Of a stretch of 64,000 bases of DNA, positions 51,284-60,457 are shown piece after piece (the first letter of the stretch is position 1; each line of letters begins with the position of its first letter). The position numbers were made by a program, and so were the translations under genes. The notes beneath the pieces were generated by a model, which made no database searches, was not told the origin of the DNA, and worked only from the letters and a program-made list of their open reading frames with translations. This stretch comes from an uncultured Ruminococcus sp. (GTDB taxonomy: Bacteria > Bacillota > Clostridia > Oscillospirales > Ruminococcaceae). The stretch spans positions 35,994-99,993 of the forward strand of contig CANQJO010000006.1 of the NCBI GenBank assembly GCA_947624255.1. The letters run 5' to 3'.

Positions 51284-51879
51284 GGATAGGCATTTTTGGC
51301 GGAAGTTTCAATCCGGTGCATAATGGTCACATACATCTTGCTGTATCTGCTGCCGTAGAGTTTTCGCTGGACAAGGTGTATTTTGTTCCGTCAAAGAGGT
51401 CGCCGCACCGCTCTGACAGCGAATATGCCGCCGATGAGGACAGACTGGAGATGCTCAGGCTTGCGTGCAGAGATGCGGAGCTTCTTGAGGTCAGCAGCTA
51501 TGAACTGGAAAACGACCGCATAAGCTACACATATTATACGGTGGAATATTTCCGGGAGCTTTTTCCGGGGGCGGAGCTGTTCCTGCTTGTGGGGAGCGAT
51601 ATGCTCCTGAGCTTTGATACATGGTTCAGGTATAAGGATATCCTTTCCGCTGTGACGCTCTGCGGACTTTCAAGGTCGGCAGGAGATGAGCGGGCTCTCA
51701 GGGAAAAAGCCGAAGAACTGCGAAAATTCGGAAATATTCTTATCGGAAGTGCTCCTCCGGAAGAAGTATCTTCCACGGAGATAAGAAAAAAAATTGCAAA
51801 AAATGAGAATTTTGCTTGCTATCTTGATGAAAATGTAGTACAATATATAGAGTTGAAAAGATTATACGGTTCGAGGTGA
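51280..51879 (+). CDS. nadD: Nicotinate-nucleotide adenylyltransferase
   Basis: 199 aa. Makes deamido-NAD. GIFGGSFNPVHNGHIHLA (nucleotide-binding HxGH) and the C-terminal SSTEIRKKI box are present. ATGA overlap with yhbY. Confidence 0.96.
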   Translation: MRIGIFGGSFNPVHNGHIHLAVSAAVEFSLDKVYFVPSKRSPHRSDSEYAADEDRLEMLRLACRDAELLEVSSYELENDRISYTYYTVEYFRELFPGAELFLLVGSDMLLSFDTWFRYKDILSAVTLCGLSRSAGDERALREKAEELRKFGNILIGSAPPEEVSSTEIRKKIAKNENFACYLDENVVQYIELKRLYGSR

Positions 51880-51884
51880 GGACG

Positions 51885-52490
51885 GTGTATCAACCTGATG
51901 ATAAAAAGAAATATCTGAAAGAGCACCTTTCGGCTAAAAGATACGTTCATTCACTTAACGTAGCCGCTGAATGCAGAAAGCTTGCGGAAAGATACGGCGA
52001 AGATCCCGACAGAGCTTATTTTGCAGGACTTCTGCATGATGTCTGCAAGGAGCTGCCCGATGAACAGCAGCAGGAGCTTGTGCTGCGAGGAGTGTTCACC
52101 TATTGTCGTGAAGAGCTGGAGACACGCTCCCTGTGGCACGCTATCGCCGGAGCGTGCTTTATAAAGACGGAGTTCGGCATCGAGGATATAGATATATTGA
52201 ATTCCGTAAGATTTCATACGGTCGGAAGAGCCGGTATGTCACGCCTTGAGGAGATCGTGTATCTGGGAGATCTCATCTCTGCGGACAGGAGCTATAAGGA
52301 CGTTGAGCGAATGAGAAAGTTGGCGTATACAAGTCTCAATGAGGCAATGCTTGAGGCCTTCGCTTTTTCTATAAGATCGGTAGTGAAAAAAGGAGGACTT
52401 ATCCCGGTATGCACTGCCGAGGGATATAATTTCTACACAAGACTGCAAAGGGAAGAAAAAAACGTCACGGCGAAAAGAGGAACAAAATGA
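51885..52490 (+). CDS. yqeK: YqeK HD-domain Ap4A hydrolase
   Basis: 201 aa. HD domain protein that cleaves diadenosine tetraphosphate symmetrically. Motifs: RYVHSLNVAAECRKLA (His), AGLLHDVCKELP (HD), WHAIAGACF and VRFHTVGRAGMS, then YLGDLISADR (Asp). GTG 51885 preceded by GAGGTG is preferred over GTG 51876. Sits between nadD and the LCP gene as in many Firmicutes. Confidence 0.92.
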   Translation: MYQPDDKKKYLKEHLSAKRYVHSLNVAAECRKLAERYGEDPDRAYFAGLLHDVCKELPDEQQQELVLRGVFTYCREELETRSLWHAIAGACFIKTEFGIEDIDILNSVRFHTVGRAGMSRLEEIVYLGDLISADRSYKDVERMRKLAYTSLNEAMLEAFAFSIRSVVKKGGLIPVCTAEGYNFYTRLQREEKNVTAKRGTK

Positions 52491-54004
52491 ATAACAACGA
52501 TAACGAAAAGGAAAGCAAAAATTTCGCTGAGGGACAGGAGTATGCTGAAGAGACAGAGAATGCAGAAGACTCGCCGAAAGCCCCTAAGCCTTTGAAAAAG
52601 CTCGTAAGAGTTAATAAAAGCACTCCTAAGCAGGAGTATCACGGAGAGCATGAAGCTCCCGAGTATCACGGAGAACATGAAGCTCCCGAGTATCATGGTG
52701 AGCACGAAGCTCCGGAGTATCACGGAGAGCATGAAGCTCCGGAATATCACGGAGAGCACGAAACTCCGGAATATCATGGTGAGCATGAATCGGTCCGGAA
52801 AATAGAAGCAGATCGGAAGAAAAGCTATAAGGATCTGCTGACGAAGATAATATCCATAGCGGCAAGCTTTGTACTCATAATGGTATTGGTTCTGACCATG
52901 CCCATACTGAGATATGAGAAAAAAGGACAGCCTGACGAAAGAGTCTCCATAATAACATTTTTCAGGCGGTGGCAGCCTCTTGTGGGACTTGAGGGCGAGA
53001 TCAACAAGCAGGACGTTCAGCCGAATATCGACGAGAATAAAGTTCCGCAGGATTTCAACGATGGTCTTGACCTGCCGCAGATCGTTGAGGGACAGTATAG
53101 TGTGCTGTTTTTAGGATTTGAACCCGATCAGTACAACACAGATATAATATGGGTAGTGCAGTTCGATATTGCCGGAGGAAAAATGAATATCCTACAGATA
53201 CCGAGAGATACCTGCCTGCCCGACTATACAAGTGCTGCAAGCGGAAAATTCAACAGCATATACAATTTCGGCAGAGAGGATCTTACACCGATACAGCGTG
53301 TCGTAAATGCAGTTCAGGAGAATTTCGGAATCCCCATTGATGCGTATGTGACCACCACCTGCGATGATATCGTGGATATAATTGATACCATAGGCGGTGT
53401 ACCTATGCACATTGACAATGAGATCGACTTTGAACCGCACGCTCCCGGAACTAAGGTCATTCCTGCGGGAAATGTGGTTCTCAGCGGAGAGCAGTCTGTA
53501 TGGTTCATGCGTTTCCGCTCCGGCTGGCTTGAGGGCGATATAGGACGTGTCAAGAATCAGCGGCGTTTTATGGCGGCGGCTATGCAGAAGCTCATGAGCA
53601 TCGTCAATGATGAGGGAAAAGTGAAACTCTACAGCTATCTGAAAAAAATATATGATAACAAGTGGATAGCTACCGATATGAGTGTGGAGGATATCAGCAA
53701 GCTGGCGGATTTTGCCTCTACACTGTCTATGGATAACGCTTCGGTGCATATGGTGCCCGGCGAGGGAACTCCCAACGATGATCTGTACGTGGGAACGGAC
53801 GGCAATCGGTATTCGATCTACTCTGTCCACAAGCAGGAGACTATAGATCTGCTGAATGAATACTTCCGTCCGTATCAGAAGCCGATGCTGCTTGCCGACA
53901 GTGCAATTGTTGAGTATTACACCGTCCACAATTATGATATATATGACGATAACGGTGCCACACTCGGAGAAATGGAGGACGCAACAGAGCCTCCGAGAGC
54001 ATGA
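52487..54004 (+). CDS. LytR-CpsA-Psr family protein with N-terminal EYHGEHEAP repeats
   Basis: 505 aa. LCP enzymes attach teichoic acids or capsule to peptidoglycan at the outer membrane face. The first 49 residues are acidic; residues 50-103 are six near-identical nonapeptides (EYHGEHEAP, last ones ...ETP and ...ESV). A membrane segment (IISIAASFVLIMVLVLTMPIL) is followed by the LCP domain with NILQIPRDTCLPD, DVVTTTCDD-like strand and the Arg-rich FMRFRSGWLEGDIGRVKNQRRFM. The repeats lie before the membrane segment, so they should be cytoplasmic. Sits between yqeK and rsfS. Confidence 0.92.
   Translation: MNNNDNEKESKNFAEGQEYAEETENAEDSPKAPKPLKKLVRVNKSTPKQEYHGEHEAPEYHGEHEAPEYHGEHEAPEYHGEHEAPEYHGEHETPEYHGEHESVRKIEADRKKSYKDLLTKIISIAASFVLIMVLVLTMPILRYEKKGQPDERVSIITFFRRWQPLVGLEGEINKQDVQPNIDENKVPQDFNDGLDLPQIVEGQYSVLFLGFEPDQYNTDIIWVVQFDIAGGKMNILQIPRDTCLPDYTSAASGKFNSIYNFGREDLTPIQRVVNAVQENFGIPIDAYVTTTCDDIVDIIDTIGGVPMHIDNEIDFEPHAPGTKVIPAGNVVLSGEQSVWFMRFRSGWLEGDIGRVKNQRRFMAAAMQKLMSIVNDEGKVKLYSYLKKIYDNKWIATDMSVEDISKLADFASTLSMDNASVHMVPGEGTPNDDLYVGTDGNRYSIYSVHKQETIDLLNEYFRPYQKPMLLADSAIVEYYTVHNYDIYDDNGATLGEMEDATEPPRA
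52634..52795 (+). repeat. 27-bp tandem repeat, six units
   Basis: Six in-frame copies of the type GAGTATCACGGAGAGCATGA + AGCTCCC. Units differ mainly at silent positions (TAT-CAC/CAT, GAA/GAG). Confidence 0.95.
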
Positions 54005-54024
54005 TATTAGGAAGGAATGATAAA

Positions 54025-54384
54025 ATGACTGATAAGGAGAAATTAGAGATCATTGTAAAAGCTCTTGACAGCAAAAGGGGCGAGGATATAAGAGCGATAA
54101 AGATATCCGATCTGACTATCCTTGCGGACTATTTCATAATCGCTAACGGTACAAGCAATACACACACAAGGACCCTTGCGGATGAGGTAGAGTTCCGGCT
54201 CTCGCAGAAAGGCATTGAGCCTCAGCGGAGAGAAGCTGACACGGGCAATACATGGATAATCCTTGATTACGGCGATATCATCGTCCATGTCTTCTACAAG
54301 GAGACACGTGGATTTTACAAGCTCGAAGGTCTGTGGGCTGACGGTGAGATGCTCGACATCAGTGACATAATGACAAAGGAGTGA
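54025..54384 (+). CDS. rsfS: Ribosomal silencing factor RsfS
   Basis: 119 aa. Binds L14 and blocks subunit joining when nutrients are low. DIRAIKISDLTILADYFIIANGTSNTH and WIILDYGDIIVHVF are typical. ATG 54025 has AAGGA upstream. Confidence 0.95.
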   Translation: MTDKEKLEIIVKALDSKRGEDIRAIKISDLTILADYFIIANGTSNTHTRTLADEVEFRLSQKGIEPQRREADTGNTWIILDYGDIIVHVFYKETRGFYKLEGLWADGEMLDISDIMTKE

Positions 54385-54389
54385 TCTTT

Positions 54390-54740
54390 ATGAGTACAAA
54401 TAACGAAAAGGGAAGAGGCATTGCTATAGGTATCGGCGTATACCTTGTGGTCAAATTTGTGCTGAATACCATACTCGGCGGTTTCGGCATAACGGATATG
54501 CTCATAGCAGCGGTGATATTCCTGTTTATGGTGCTCGGGCTGCGATATACAAACTTTGCGGCAGCAGCGGTGCTTGCAGTGATAGCGCTGATCCACCTGC
54601 CGGATAATATCTCAAACATCGGCAGCAATTGGATATACCTCATTGAGGGGATCGTTGATATCGGCTGCGCTGTTCTTCTGTGTGTGCAGAGCGATGTAAA
54701 GGAGCACTTCACCAACGAATGGAACGAGATCGGAAAGTAA
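54390..54740 (+). CDS. Small integral membrane protein of unknown function
   Basis: 116 aa with four likely membrane segments (IAIGIGVYLVVKFVLNTIL; MLIAAVIFLFMVLGL; FAAAAVLAVIALIHL; LIEGIVDIGCAVLLCV) and a charged C-terminus (SDVKEHFTNEWNEIGK). I do not recognise a family. ATG 54390 follows AAAGGAGTG. It lies five bases after rsfS and 32 before leuS, so it is probably cotranscribed. Confidence 0.8.
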   Translation: MSTNNEKGRGIAIGIGVYLVVKFVLNTILGGFGITDMLIAAVIFLFMVLGLRYTNFAAAAVLAVIALIHLPDNISNIGSNWIYLIEGIVDIGCAVLLCVQSDVKEHFTNEWNEIGK

Positions 54741-54772
54741 ATCAATAATATTTTAACAAAGGAATGATATTC

Positions 54773-57175
54773 ATGAACAGGTATGATTTCAGATCTGTTG
54801 AGGAAAAATGGCAGAAATACTGGGACGAGCACGGTACGTTCAGGGCAAAGGACGACAAGAGCATGAAAAAATTCTATGCTCTTGTTGAGTTTCCGTATCC
54901 GTCGGGACACGGTATGCACGTGGGACATATCAAGGCATACTCCGGATTGGAGGTAGTCTCCAGAAAGCGCCGCATGGAGGGGTATAACGTACTTTTCCCC
55001 ATCGGCTTTGATGCCTACGGACTCCCCACCGAAAATACGGCTATCAAGGATAAGATCCACCCAAGAATAGTCACTGACAGAAATATCGAGAAATTTACGG
55101 GGCAGCTCAAAAAGGTGGGATTCTCTTTCGATTGGTCGAGAGTTATCGACACCACCGAAGAGGGCTACTATAAATGGACACAGTGGATCTTTCTGAAAAT
55201 GTTTGAGGGAGGCCTTGTTTTCCGTGACAAGACGGCTGTCAATTATTGCCCGAGCTGTAAGGTCGTTCTCTCCAACGAGGATTCACAGGGAGGCAAGTGT
55301 GATATCTGCCACAGCGATATTATCCGGAAGACAAAAGAGGTATGGTATCTGAGAATAACCGAATATGCCGACAAGCTCCTGCAAGGTCTTGAGGAGGTGG
55401 ATTATCTCCCGAATGTAAAGCTTCAGCAGCAGAACTGGATAGGCAAGTCAACGGGAGCGTTCGTGAATTTCAAGATCAAGGAAAACGGCGAGGAGCTGCG
55501 CATTTATACAACTCGTCCCGATACGCTTTTCGGTGTTACATTCATGGTTATCGCTCCGGAACACCCGATAATCGAAAAGTACAGGGATTCTATCCCTAAC
55601 ATAAAGGAATTGGATGACTACAGGTCGGAATGTGCTAAAAAGAGCGAATTTGAGCGCACACAGCTTGTCAAGGACAAGACGGGCGTCAAAATCGAGGGAA
55701 TAACGGCGGTAAATCCTCTGAACGGCAAGGAGATACCCGTTTACATTTCCGATTACGTAATGATGGGATACGGAACAGGAGCTATAATGGCTGTGCCTGC
55801 CCATGACTCCAGAGACTATGATTTCGCAAAGAAATTCGGCATTGATATAATCGAAGTCATAAAAGGCGGTGACATCTCAAAAGAGGCTTATACCGGCGAT
55901 GGCGAGATGGTAAACTCGGGAGATCTTAACGGTATCACCAACAAAAAAGATGCCATAGAAAAGGTTATCGGGATCCTTGAGAAGCTCGGCTGCGGCGAAA
56001 AAGGCGTTCAGTACAAAATGAAAGACTGGGCGTTCAACCGCCAAAGATATTGGGGAGAGCCTATTCCGATAGTACACTGTCCGCAGTGCGGTATGGTCGC
56101 TGTTCCTGAGACGGAGCTTCCGCTGAAACTGCCTCCGGTCGAAAATTATGAACCCGGTACTGACGGCGAAAGCCCTCTGGCAAAGATAGAGAGCTTTGTA
56201 AACTGCAAATGCCCAAAATGCGGCGGAGATGCAAGGCGAGAGACGGATACGATGCCTCAGTGGGCAGGCTCGTCATGGTACTTCCTGCGCTACTGCGATC
56301 CGCACAATGACAAGGAGTTCGCTTCGCAGGAGGCTCTTAAATACTGGATGCCCGTTGACTGGTACAACGGCGGCATGGAGCACGTTACACGCCATATGAT
56401 CTATTCAAGATTCTGGCATAAATTCCTCTATGATCTGGGACTTGTACCTACCTCCGAGCCATACGCCAAGAGAACTGCTCAGGGACTGGTGCTTGGTTCG
56501 GACGGAGAAAAAATGAGCAAGTCAAGAGGAAATGTTATTGATCCAAACGAGGTCATTGAGGAGTATGGTGCTGATGTGCTCCGCCTGTATGTACTCTTTA
56601 TGGGAGATTACGAGAAGGCAGCTCCGTGGAGCGAATCAAGCATCAAGGGCTGCAAGAGGTTTCTGGACAGAATATGGGGACTTCAGGAGATACTCACTGA
56701 CGGTGAGGAATACGGCGCACTGCGTTCAAATTTCCATAAAACAATAAAGAAAGTCACTGATGATATCGAGGCAATGAAGTTCAATACGGCGATCGCTGCG
56801 ATGATGGCTCTCATCAACGATATATATGCATTGGGCAGCATCAACAAGGCTGAGCTGAAAACATTGTGCATTCTGCTGAATCCGTTTGCCCCTCACATAA
56901 CCGAAGAAATGTACAATATCAACTTTGGCGGCATTCTGAATGAGCAAAGCTGGATCGGATATGATGAGGCTCTCTGTCGTGACGAGACTATCGAGATAGT
57001 TATTCAGGTAAACGGAAAGATCCGTACAAAACTGAATATCGTGCCTGATTCCGACAAGGACGCTGTGCTTGAAATGGCACTGTCGGACGATCGTGTCAGG
57101 GAGGTAATTGACGGAAAAAATATTGTCAAACAGATATATGTACCAAATAAACTTGTTAATATTGTTGCAAAATAA
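54773..57175 (+). CDS. leuS: Leucyl-tRNA synthetase
   Basis: 800 aa. Class I synthetase: HIGH box as PYPSGHGMHVGH, KMSKS box as KMSKSRGNV, a CP1 editing domain in the middle (TRPDTLFGVTFMVIAPEHP; GTGAIMAVPAHDSRDYDFA) and a four-Cys zinc site (CPSCKVVLSNEDSQGGKCDIC). The C-terminal anticodon and LeuRS-specific domains are complete. ATG 54773 follows AAAGGAATGATATTC. Confidence 0.97.
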   Translation: MNRYDFRSVEEKWQKYWDEHGTFRAKDDKSMKKFYALVEFPYPSGHGMHVGHIKAYSGLEVVSRKRRMEGYNVLFPIGFDAYGLPTENTAIKDKIHPRIVTDRNIEKFTGQLKKVGFSFDWSRVIDTTEEGYYKWTQWIFLKMFEGGLVFRDKTAVNYCPSCKVVLSNEDSQGGKCDICHSDIIRKTKEVWYLRITEYADKLLQGLEEVDYLPNVKLQQQNWIGKSTGAFVNFKIKENGEELRIYTTRPDTLFGVTFMVIAPEHPIIEKYRDSIPNIKELDDYRSECAKKSEFERTQLVKDKTGVKIEGITAVNPLNGKEIPVYISDYVMMGYGTGAIMAVPAHDSRDYDFAKKFGIDIIEVIKGGDISKEAYTGDGEMVNSGDLNGITNKKDAIEKVIGILEKLGCGEKGVQYKMKDWAFNRQRYWGEPIPIVHCPQCGMVAVPETELPLKLPPVENYEPGTDGESPLAKIESFVNCKCPKCGGDARRETDTMPQWAGSSWYFLRYCDPHNDKEFASQEALKYWMPVDWYNGGMEHVTRHMIYSRFWHKFLYDLGLVPTSEPYAKRTAQGLVLGSDGEKMSKSRGNVIDPNEVIEEYGADVLRLYVLFMGDYEKAAPWSESSIKGCKRFLDRIWGLQEILTDGEEYGALRSNFHKTIKKVTDDIEAMKFNTAIAAMMALINDIYALGSINKAELKTLCILLNPFAPHITEEMYNINFGGILNEQSWIGYDEALCRDETIEIVIQVNGKIRTKLNIVPDSDKDAVLEMALSDDRVREVIDGKNIVKQIYVPNKLVNIVAK

Positions 57176-57203
57176 CGAAATTTTTATTGTTGAAAAAAGA
57201 CAC

Positions 57204-57232
57204 TTGACAATACAGAAAAAATGTGGTAGAAT
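57204..57232 (+). promoter_or_regulatory. Promoter of rpsU
   Basis: TTGACA (57204-57209), 17-base spacer ending TGTGG, TAGAAT (57227-57232). A leader of about 125 bases follows, with no clear fold. Confidence 0.85.
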
Positions 57233-57363
57233 AAAAATATATTATTCAAGTACTATACTCCTTGGATATATGCTTTTCAGAGTCGGCTGACTGACGCTCG
57301 TCTGAGCGGTTAGTATAGATTCCGGGTGTCTCCGGTAACCTCTGAATAAGGGAGGGAAAATAA

Positions 57364-57537
57364 GTGGCAGAAATTCGTGTCGGCAAAAACGAGTCTTTGG
57401 ATACAGCTCTCAAGAGATTCAAGAGATCATGTGCTAAGGACGGCGTTATCGCTGAATATCGTAAAAGAGAACACTACGAAAAGCCTTCGGTAAAGCGCAA
57501 GAAGAAGTCCGAGGCAGCTCGTAAGCGTAAGTATTGA
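57364..57537 (+). CDS. rpsU: 30S ribosomal protein S21 (GTG start)
   Basis: 57 aa, normal length: [20 protein letters not shown], then [22 protein letters not shown] and a basic end ([12 protein letters not shown]). Too short for many gene finders and starts with GTG at 57364 after GGGAGG. Own promoter and terminator. Confidence 0.96.
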   Translation: MAEIRVGKNESLDTALKRFKRSCAKDGVIAEYRKREHYEKPSVKRKKKSEAARKRKY

Positions 57538-57610
57538 TCTGAGCTTTATCAGGTCAGGGGAGCGGAACTCCCGATCAGCTCTGCTTTGCAGAGACGGAAA
57601 TGTGCTGATA

Positions 57611-57635
57611 AAAGCGGGCTTCGGCTCGCTTTTTC
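57611..57635 (+). terminator. Terminator of rpsU
   Basis: AGCGGGC-TTCG-GCTCGCT followed by TTTTC; one G-U pair and a stable UUCG loop. Confidence 0.85.
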
Positions 57636-57651
57636 GTTATAATGCCGGGAC

Positions 57652-57725
57652 AGCAAAGGGTAGCAAAGAGGGAGCAAGGGGAGCAAGTGGGAGCAATAAA
57701 GAAAAATTCCGGAAAATCTCCGGAA
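57652..57725 (+). repeat. Short AGCAA-rich repeats and hairpin before aroQ
   Basis: Five AGCAA units 9-12 bases apart in a G/A-rich strand (57652-57696), then TTCCGGA/TCCGGAA (57707-57713, 57719-57725). Confidence 0.45.
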
Positions 57726-57744
57726 ACTATAACAGGTGATGAAT

Positions 57745-58176
57745 ATGAAAAAAATACTTGTGATACACGGTCCGAACCTCAATCTCCTCGGAGAGCGTGA
57801 ACCGGGCATCTACGGCGATCGATCTATTGATGCCCTCAACAGCAGCCTGATAGATCTTGCAAGGGAGCTTGGCGTTGAGTGCGAGATATTCCATTCAAAT
57901 CACGAGGGCGCTATCATTGACAAACTCCACAGCGCAAGAAAAACTCACTGCGGAGTTGTCATAAATGCCGGAGCTTACACGCACTACAGCTATGCCATAA
58001 GAGATGCCATCGCCGCTATAAAAATTCCCTGCATAGAGGTGCATATAAGCAATGTTTTCGCCCGTGATGAATTCCGTTCAACGTCGGTGATCGCTCCTGT
58101 TTGTTTGGGAAGCATCAGCGGTCTGGGATTTCAGAGCTACTACCTTGCGCTGCGTGCTCTTGCCGAAACGGAATGA
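57745..58176 (+). CDS. aroQ: Type II 3-dehydroquinate dehydratase
   Basis: 143 aa. Third step of the shikimate pathway. HGPNLNLLGEREPGIYG, FHSNHEGAIID, NAGAYTHYSYAIRDA and EVHISNVFARDEFR are all diagnostic. ATG 57745 follows AGGTGAT. The M24 peptidase and efp follow, a common order in Firmicutes. Confidence 0.96.
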   Translation: MKKILVIHGPNLNLLGEREPGIYGDRSIDALNSSLIDLARELGVECEIFHSNHEGAIIDKLHSARKTHCGVVINAGAYTHYSYAIRDAIAAIKIPCIEVHISNVFARDEFRSTSVIAPVCLGSISGLGFQSYYLALRALAETE

Positions 58177-58188
58177 GGAGGATGAACC

Positions 58189-59253
58189 TTGGATAGGATC
58201 ACAAGACTTTTTACAAAATTCAATACAGCAGGCTGTGCAATAATCACATCTGATGTAAACAGACGCTATTTTACGGGAATGAGATCCTCCGCCGGCGTGC
58301 TGCTCGCATTTCCGGAAAAGGCATATCTGCTCATAGATTTCCGGTACATTGAGAAAGCACGTCAGACTGTCACTTCTGCGGAGGTGATCGAGCTGAAAAA
58401 ATTATATCCGCAGCTTATGGAGCTTATGAAGAGACACGGTGTCACATCTGCGGCGATAGAATCGGAGACAATGACCGTCAGCGAACTGAACTCCTACAGG
58501 CATTTTTTCAAGGATATCACCATTGATGACTCCGATAGCCTCAGTACGGCAATAAGTGAGCTCAGAACAGAAAAGGACGACGAGGAACTTGTGTACATCA
58601 AAAAGGCTCAGGAGATCGCCGAATCAGCCTATGATGAGCTTCTGGGAATGATACATCCCGGTATGACCGAGCGCAGGATATCAATTGAGCTGAACAGACT
58701 CATGCTGGAAAAAGGTGCGGAGGACATCTCCTTTGATACGATAGTAGTTTCGGGAGCGAATACCTCTATGCCTCACGGTGTTCCCACAGATAAGGAGATA
58801 CGTCAGGGAGAATTCCTGCTCATGGATTTCGGAGCTGTCCGGAACGGCTATCACAGCGATATGACAAGGACTGTCTGCATAGGCAAACCTGATGCGGAAA
58901 TGAAAAAAGTCTACGATATAGTCTTAGAGGCTCAGCTTGCGGGGATCGCAGCCGCACGCCCCGGCATCACAGGCTGTGAACTTGACAAGACCGCACGTGA
59001 TATTATCGAAAGAGCAGGCTACGGCGAGTGCTTCGGACATTCTCTCGGGCATGGCGTGGGACTTGAAATACACGAGAAACCAAATGCTGCCGCAAGCTAC
59101 AGGCTGCCGCTGAACAAGGGCGCTGTGGTAACAATTGAACCGGGGATATATATTCCCGGAAAATTCGGTGTCCGTATAGAGGATTTTGTCATTTTGACTG
59201 AAAATGGCTGCGAGAATCTGACAAAATGTGAAAAAAATATGGTATATTTATAA
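58189..59253 (+). CDS. M24 metallopeptidase, Xaa-Pro peptidase
   Basis: 354 aa. The creatinase-like N-domain is followed by a pita-bread domain with five metal ligands: Asp in LLMDFGAV, Asp in HSDMTRTV, His in [14 protein letters not shown], Glu in TIEPGIYI and Glu in RIEDFV. Likely cleaves N-terminal residues before proline. TTG start at 58189 with GAGGAGG upstream. Ends just before the efp promoter. Confidence 0.93.
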   Translation: MDRITRLFTKFNTAGCAIITSDVNRRYFTGMRSSAGVLLAFPEKAYLLIDFRYIEKARQTVTSAEVIELKKLYPQLMELMKRHGVTSAAIESETMTVSELNSYRHFFKDITIDDSDSLSTAISELRTEKDDEELVYIKKAQEIAESAYDELLGMIHPGMTERRISIELNRLMLEKGAEDISFDTIVVSGANTSMPHGVPTDKEIRQGEFLLMDFGAVRNGYHSDMTRTVCIGKPDAEMKKVYDIVLEAQLAGIAAARPGITGCELDKTARDIIERAGYGECFGHSLGHGVGLEIHEKPNAAASYRLPLNKGAVVTIEPGIYIPGKFGVRIEDFVILTENGCENLTKCEKNMVYL

Positions 59254-59270
59254 TAATATCATTTTGGGTA

Positions 59271-59299
59271 TTGCCAAACTCTATAAAATGTGGTAAAAT
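59271..59299 (+). promoter_or_regulatory. Promoter of efp
   Basis: TTGCCA (59271-59276), 17-base spacer ending TGTGG, TAAAAT (59294-59299). Confidence 0.8.
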
Positions 59300-59336
59300 A
59301 ATATATATTCTATTTGAATTTACGGAGGTATTTATA

Positions 59337-59894
59337 ATGATTTCAGCAGGCGATTTCAGAAACGGCGTGACCTTTGAGCTTGACGGACAGGTCGTTCAGG
59401 TCGTAGAATTCCAGCACGTCAAGCCCGGTAAGGGAGCCGCTTTTGTAAGAACAAAATATAAGAACGTCATCACCGGCTCGGTAGTTGAAACTTCTTTCAA
59501 CCCTACGGCAAAGTTCCCCACCGCTTTCGTTGAGCGCAAGGATATGCAGTACAGCTATAATGACGGGGATCTCTACTACTTCATGGATATGGAGACATAT
59601 GAGCAGCTTCCTATCAACAAATCTGTCCTCGGCGACAACTTCAAATTCGTCAAGGAGGAAATGATCTGCAAGATCCTTTCGTATAAGGGAACTGTTTTCG
59701 GCGTTGAACCGCCTAACTTTGTTGAGCTTGTGGTAACTCAGACAGATCCCGGATTTAAGGGCGATACAGCGACTAACGCTACAAAGCCCGCAACTGTTGA
59801 GACAGGCGCAGAGGTAAAGGTACCGCTTTTCATCAACGAGGGCGAAAAGATCCAGATCGATACCAGAACCGGCGAATATATGGCAAGAGCATAA
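59337..59894 (+). CDS. efp: Translation elongation factor P
   Basis: 185 aa, three beta-barrel domains. Rescues ribosomes stalled at polyproline. The tip loop is [14 protein letters not shown] with Lys at the modified position. ATG 59337 with GGAGGT upstream; the frame extends back to 59271 but covers the promoter. Confidence 0.97.
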   Translation: MISAGDFRNGVTFELDGQVVQVVEFQHVKPGKGAAFVRTKYKNVITGSVVETSFNPTAKFPTAFVERKDMQYSYNDGDLYYFMDMETYEQLPINKSVLGDNFKFVKEEMICKILSYKGTVFGVEPPNFVELVVTQTDPGFKGDTATNATKPATVETGAEVKVPLFINEGEKIQIDTRTGEYMARA

Positions 59895-59935
59895 CTCTGA
59901 CAAGAGGCTGTTGAGAATATAAGGAGGGCGCTATT

Positions 59936-60403
59936 ATGAAGCTAACCGAAAAAATGTCGTATCTTCAGGGACTCCTTGAAGGACTTGATATCGACAGAAA
60001 TACAAAAGAGGGCAAGGCTCTTCTTCAGATGTCCGAAGTGATGCAGGAGCTTGTGCTTTATGTTGAGGATCTCCAATCACAGGTCGATGAGCTCACTGAG
60101 CTGTGTGATATCCTCGATGAGGATCTCGGTGCTGTTGAGGACGATTTCTATGATGACGAATTCTGCGGCGGAGACTGCGATAATTGTGACGAGGAAGACC
60201 TGGACGATGAGGACAGCTTTGATGATGAAGATGATGAGCTTTATGAGGTTACCTGTCCTACCTGCGGCGATACGATCATGCTGGACGAGAGCATGATCGA
60301 GGAGGGGTCAATAAATTGTCCTAATTGCAATGAGCTTCTCGAATTTGATTATGATGATCTGACTATTGAGGATTTTGAAGGAGACAATACTCCCGAAGAA
60401 TAA
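59936..60403 (+). CDS. CD1247-type acidic zinc-ribbon protein
   Basis: 155 aa. The N-terminal helix pair (LTEKMSYLQGLLEGLDIDRNTKEGKAL) and coiled coil match the CD1247 N-terminal domain of Clostridia. A very acidic middle with CGGDCDNCDEED follows, then a zinc ribbon CPTCGDT...CPNCNEL and another acidic tail. It commonly follows efp. No known function; the zinc ribbon suggests binding to nucleic acid or ribosome, though the charge argues against direct RNA contact. Confidence 0.82.
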   Translation: MKLTEKMSYLQGLLEGLDIDRNTKEGKALLQMSEVMQELVLYVEDLQSQVDELTELCDILDEDLGAVEDDFYDDEFCGGDCDNCDEEDLDDEDSFDDEDDELYEVTCPTCGDTIMLDESMIEEGSINCPNCNELLEFDYDDLTIEDFEGDNTPEE

Positions 60404-60409
60404 TAGCCG

Positions 60410-60449
60410 AAAGCTCCTGTCTGTTTGTATGCGGACAGGAGCTTTTTTT
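60410..60449 (+). terminator. Terminator of efp operon
   Basis: AAAGCTCCTGTC/GACAGGAGCTTT (60410-60421, 60434-60445) followed by a T-run; the LRR gene ends on the other side. Confidence 0.92.
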
Positions 60450-60457
60450 GAAGAGGT

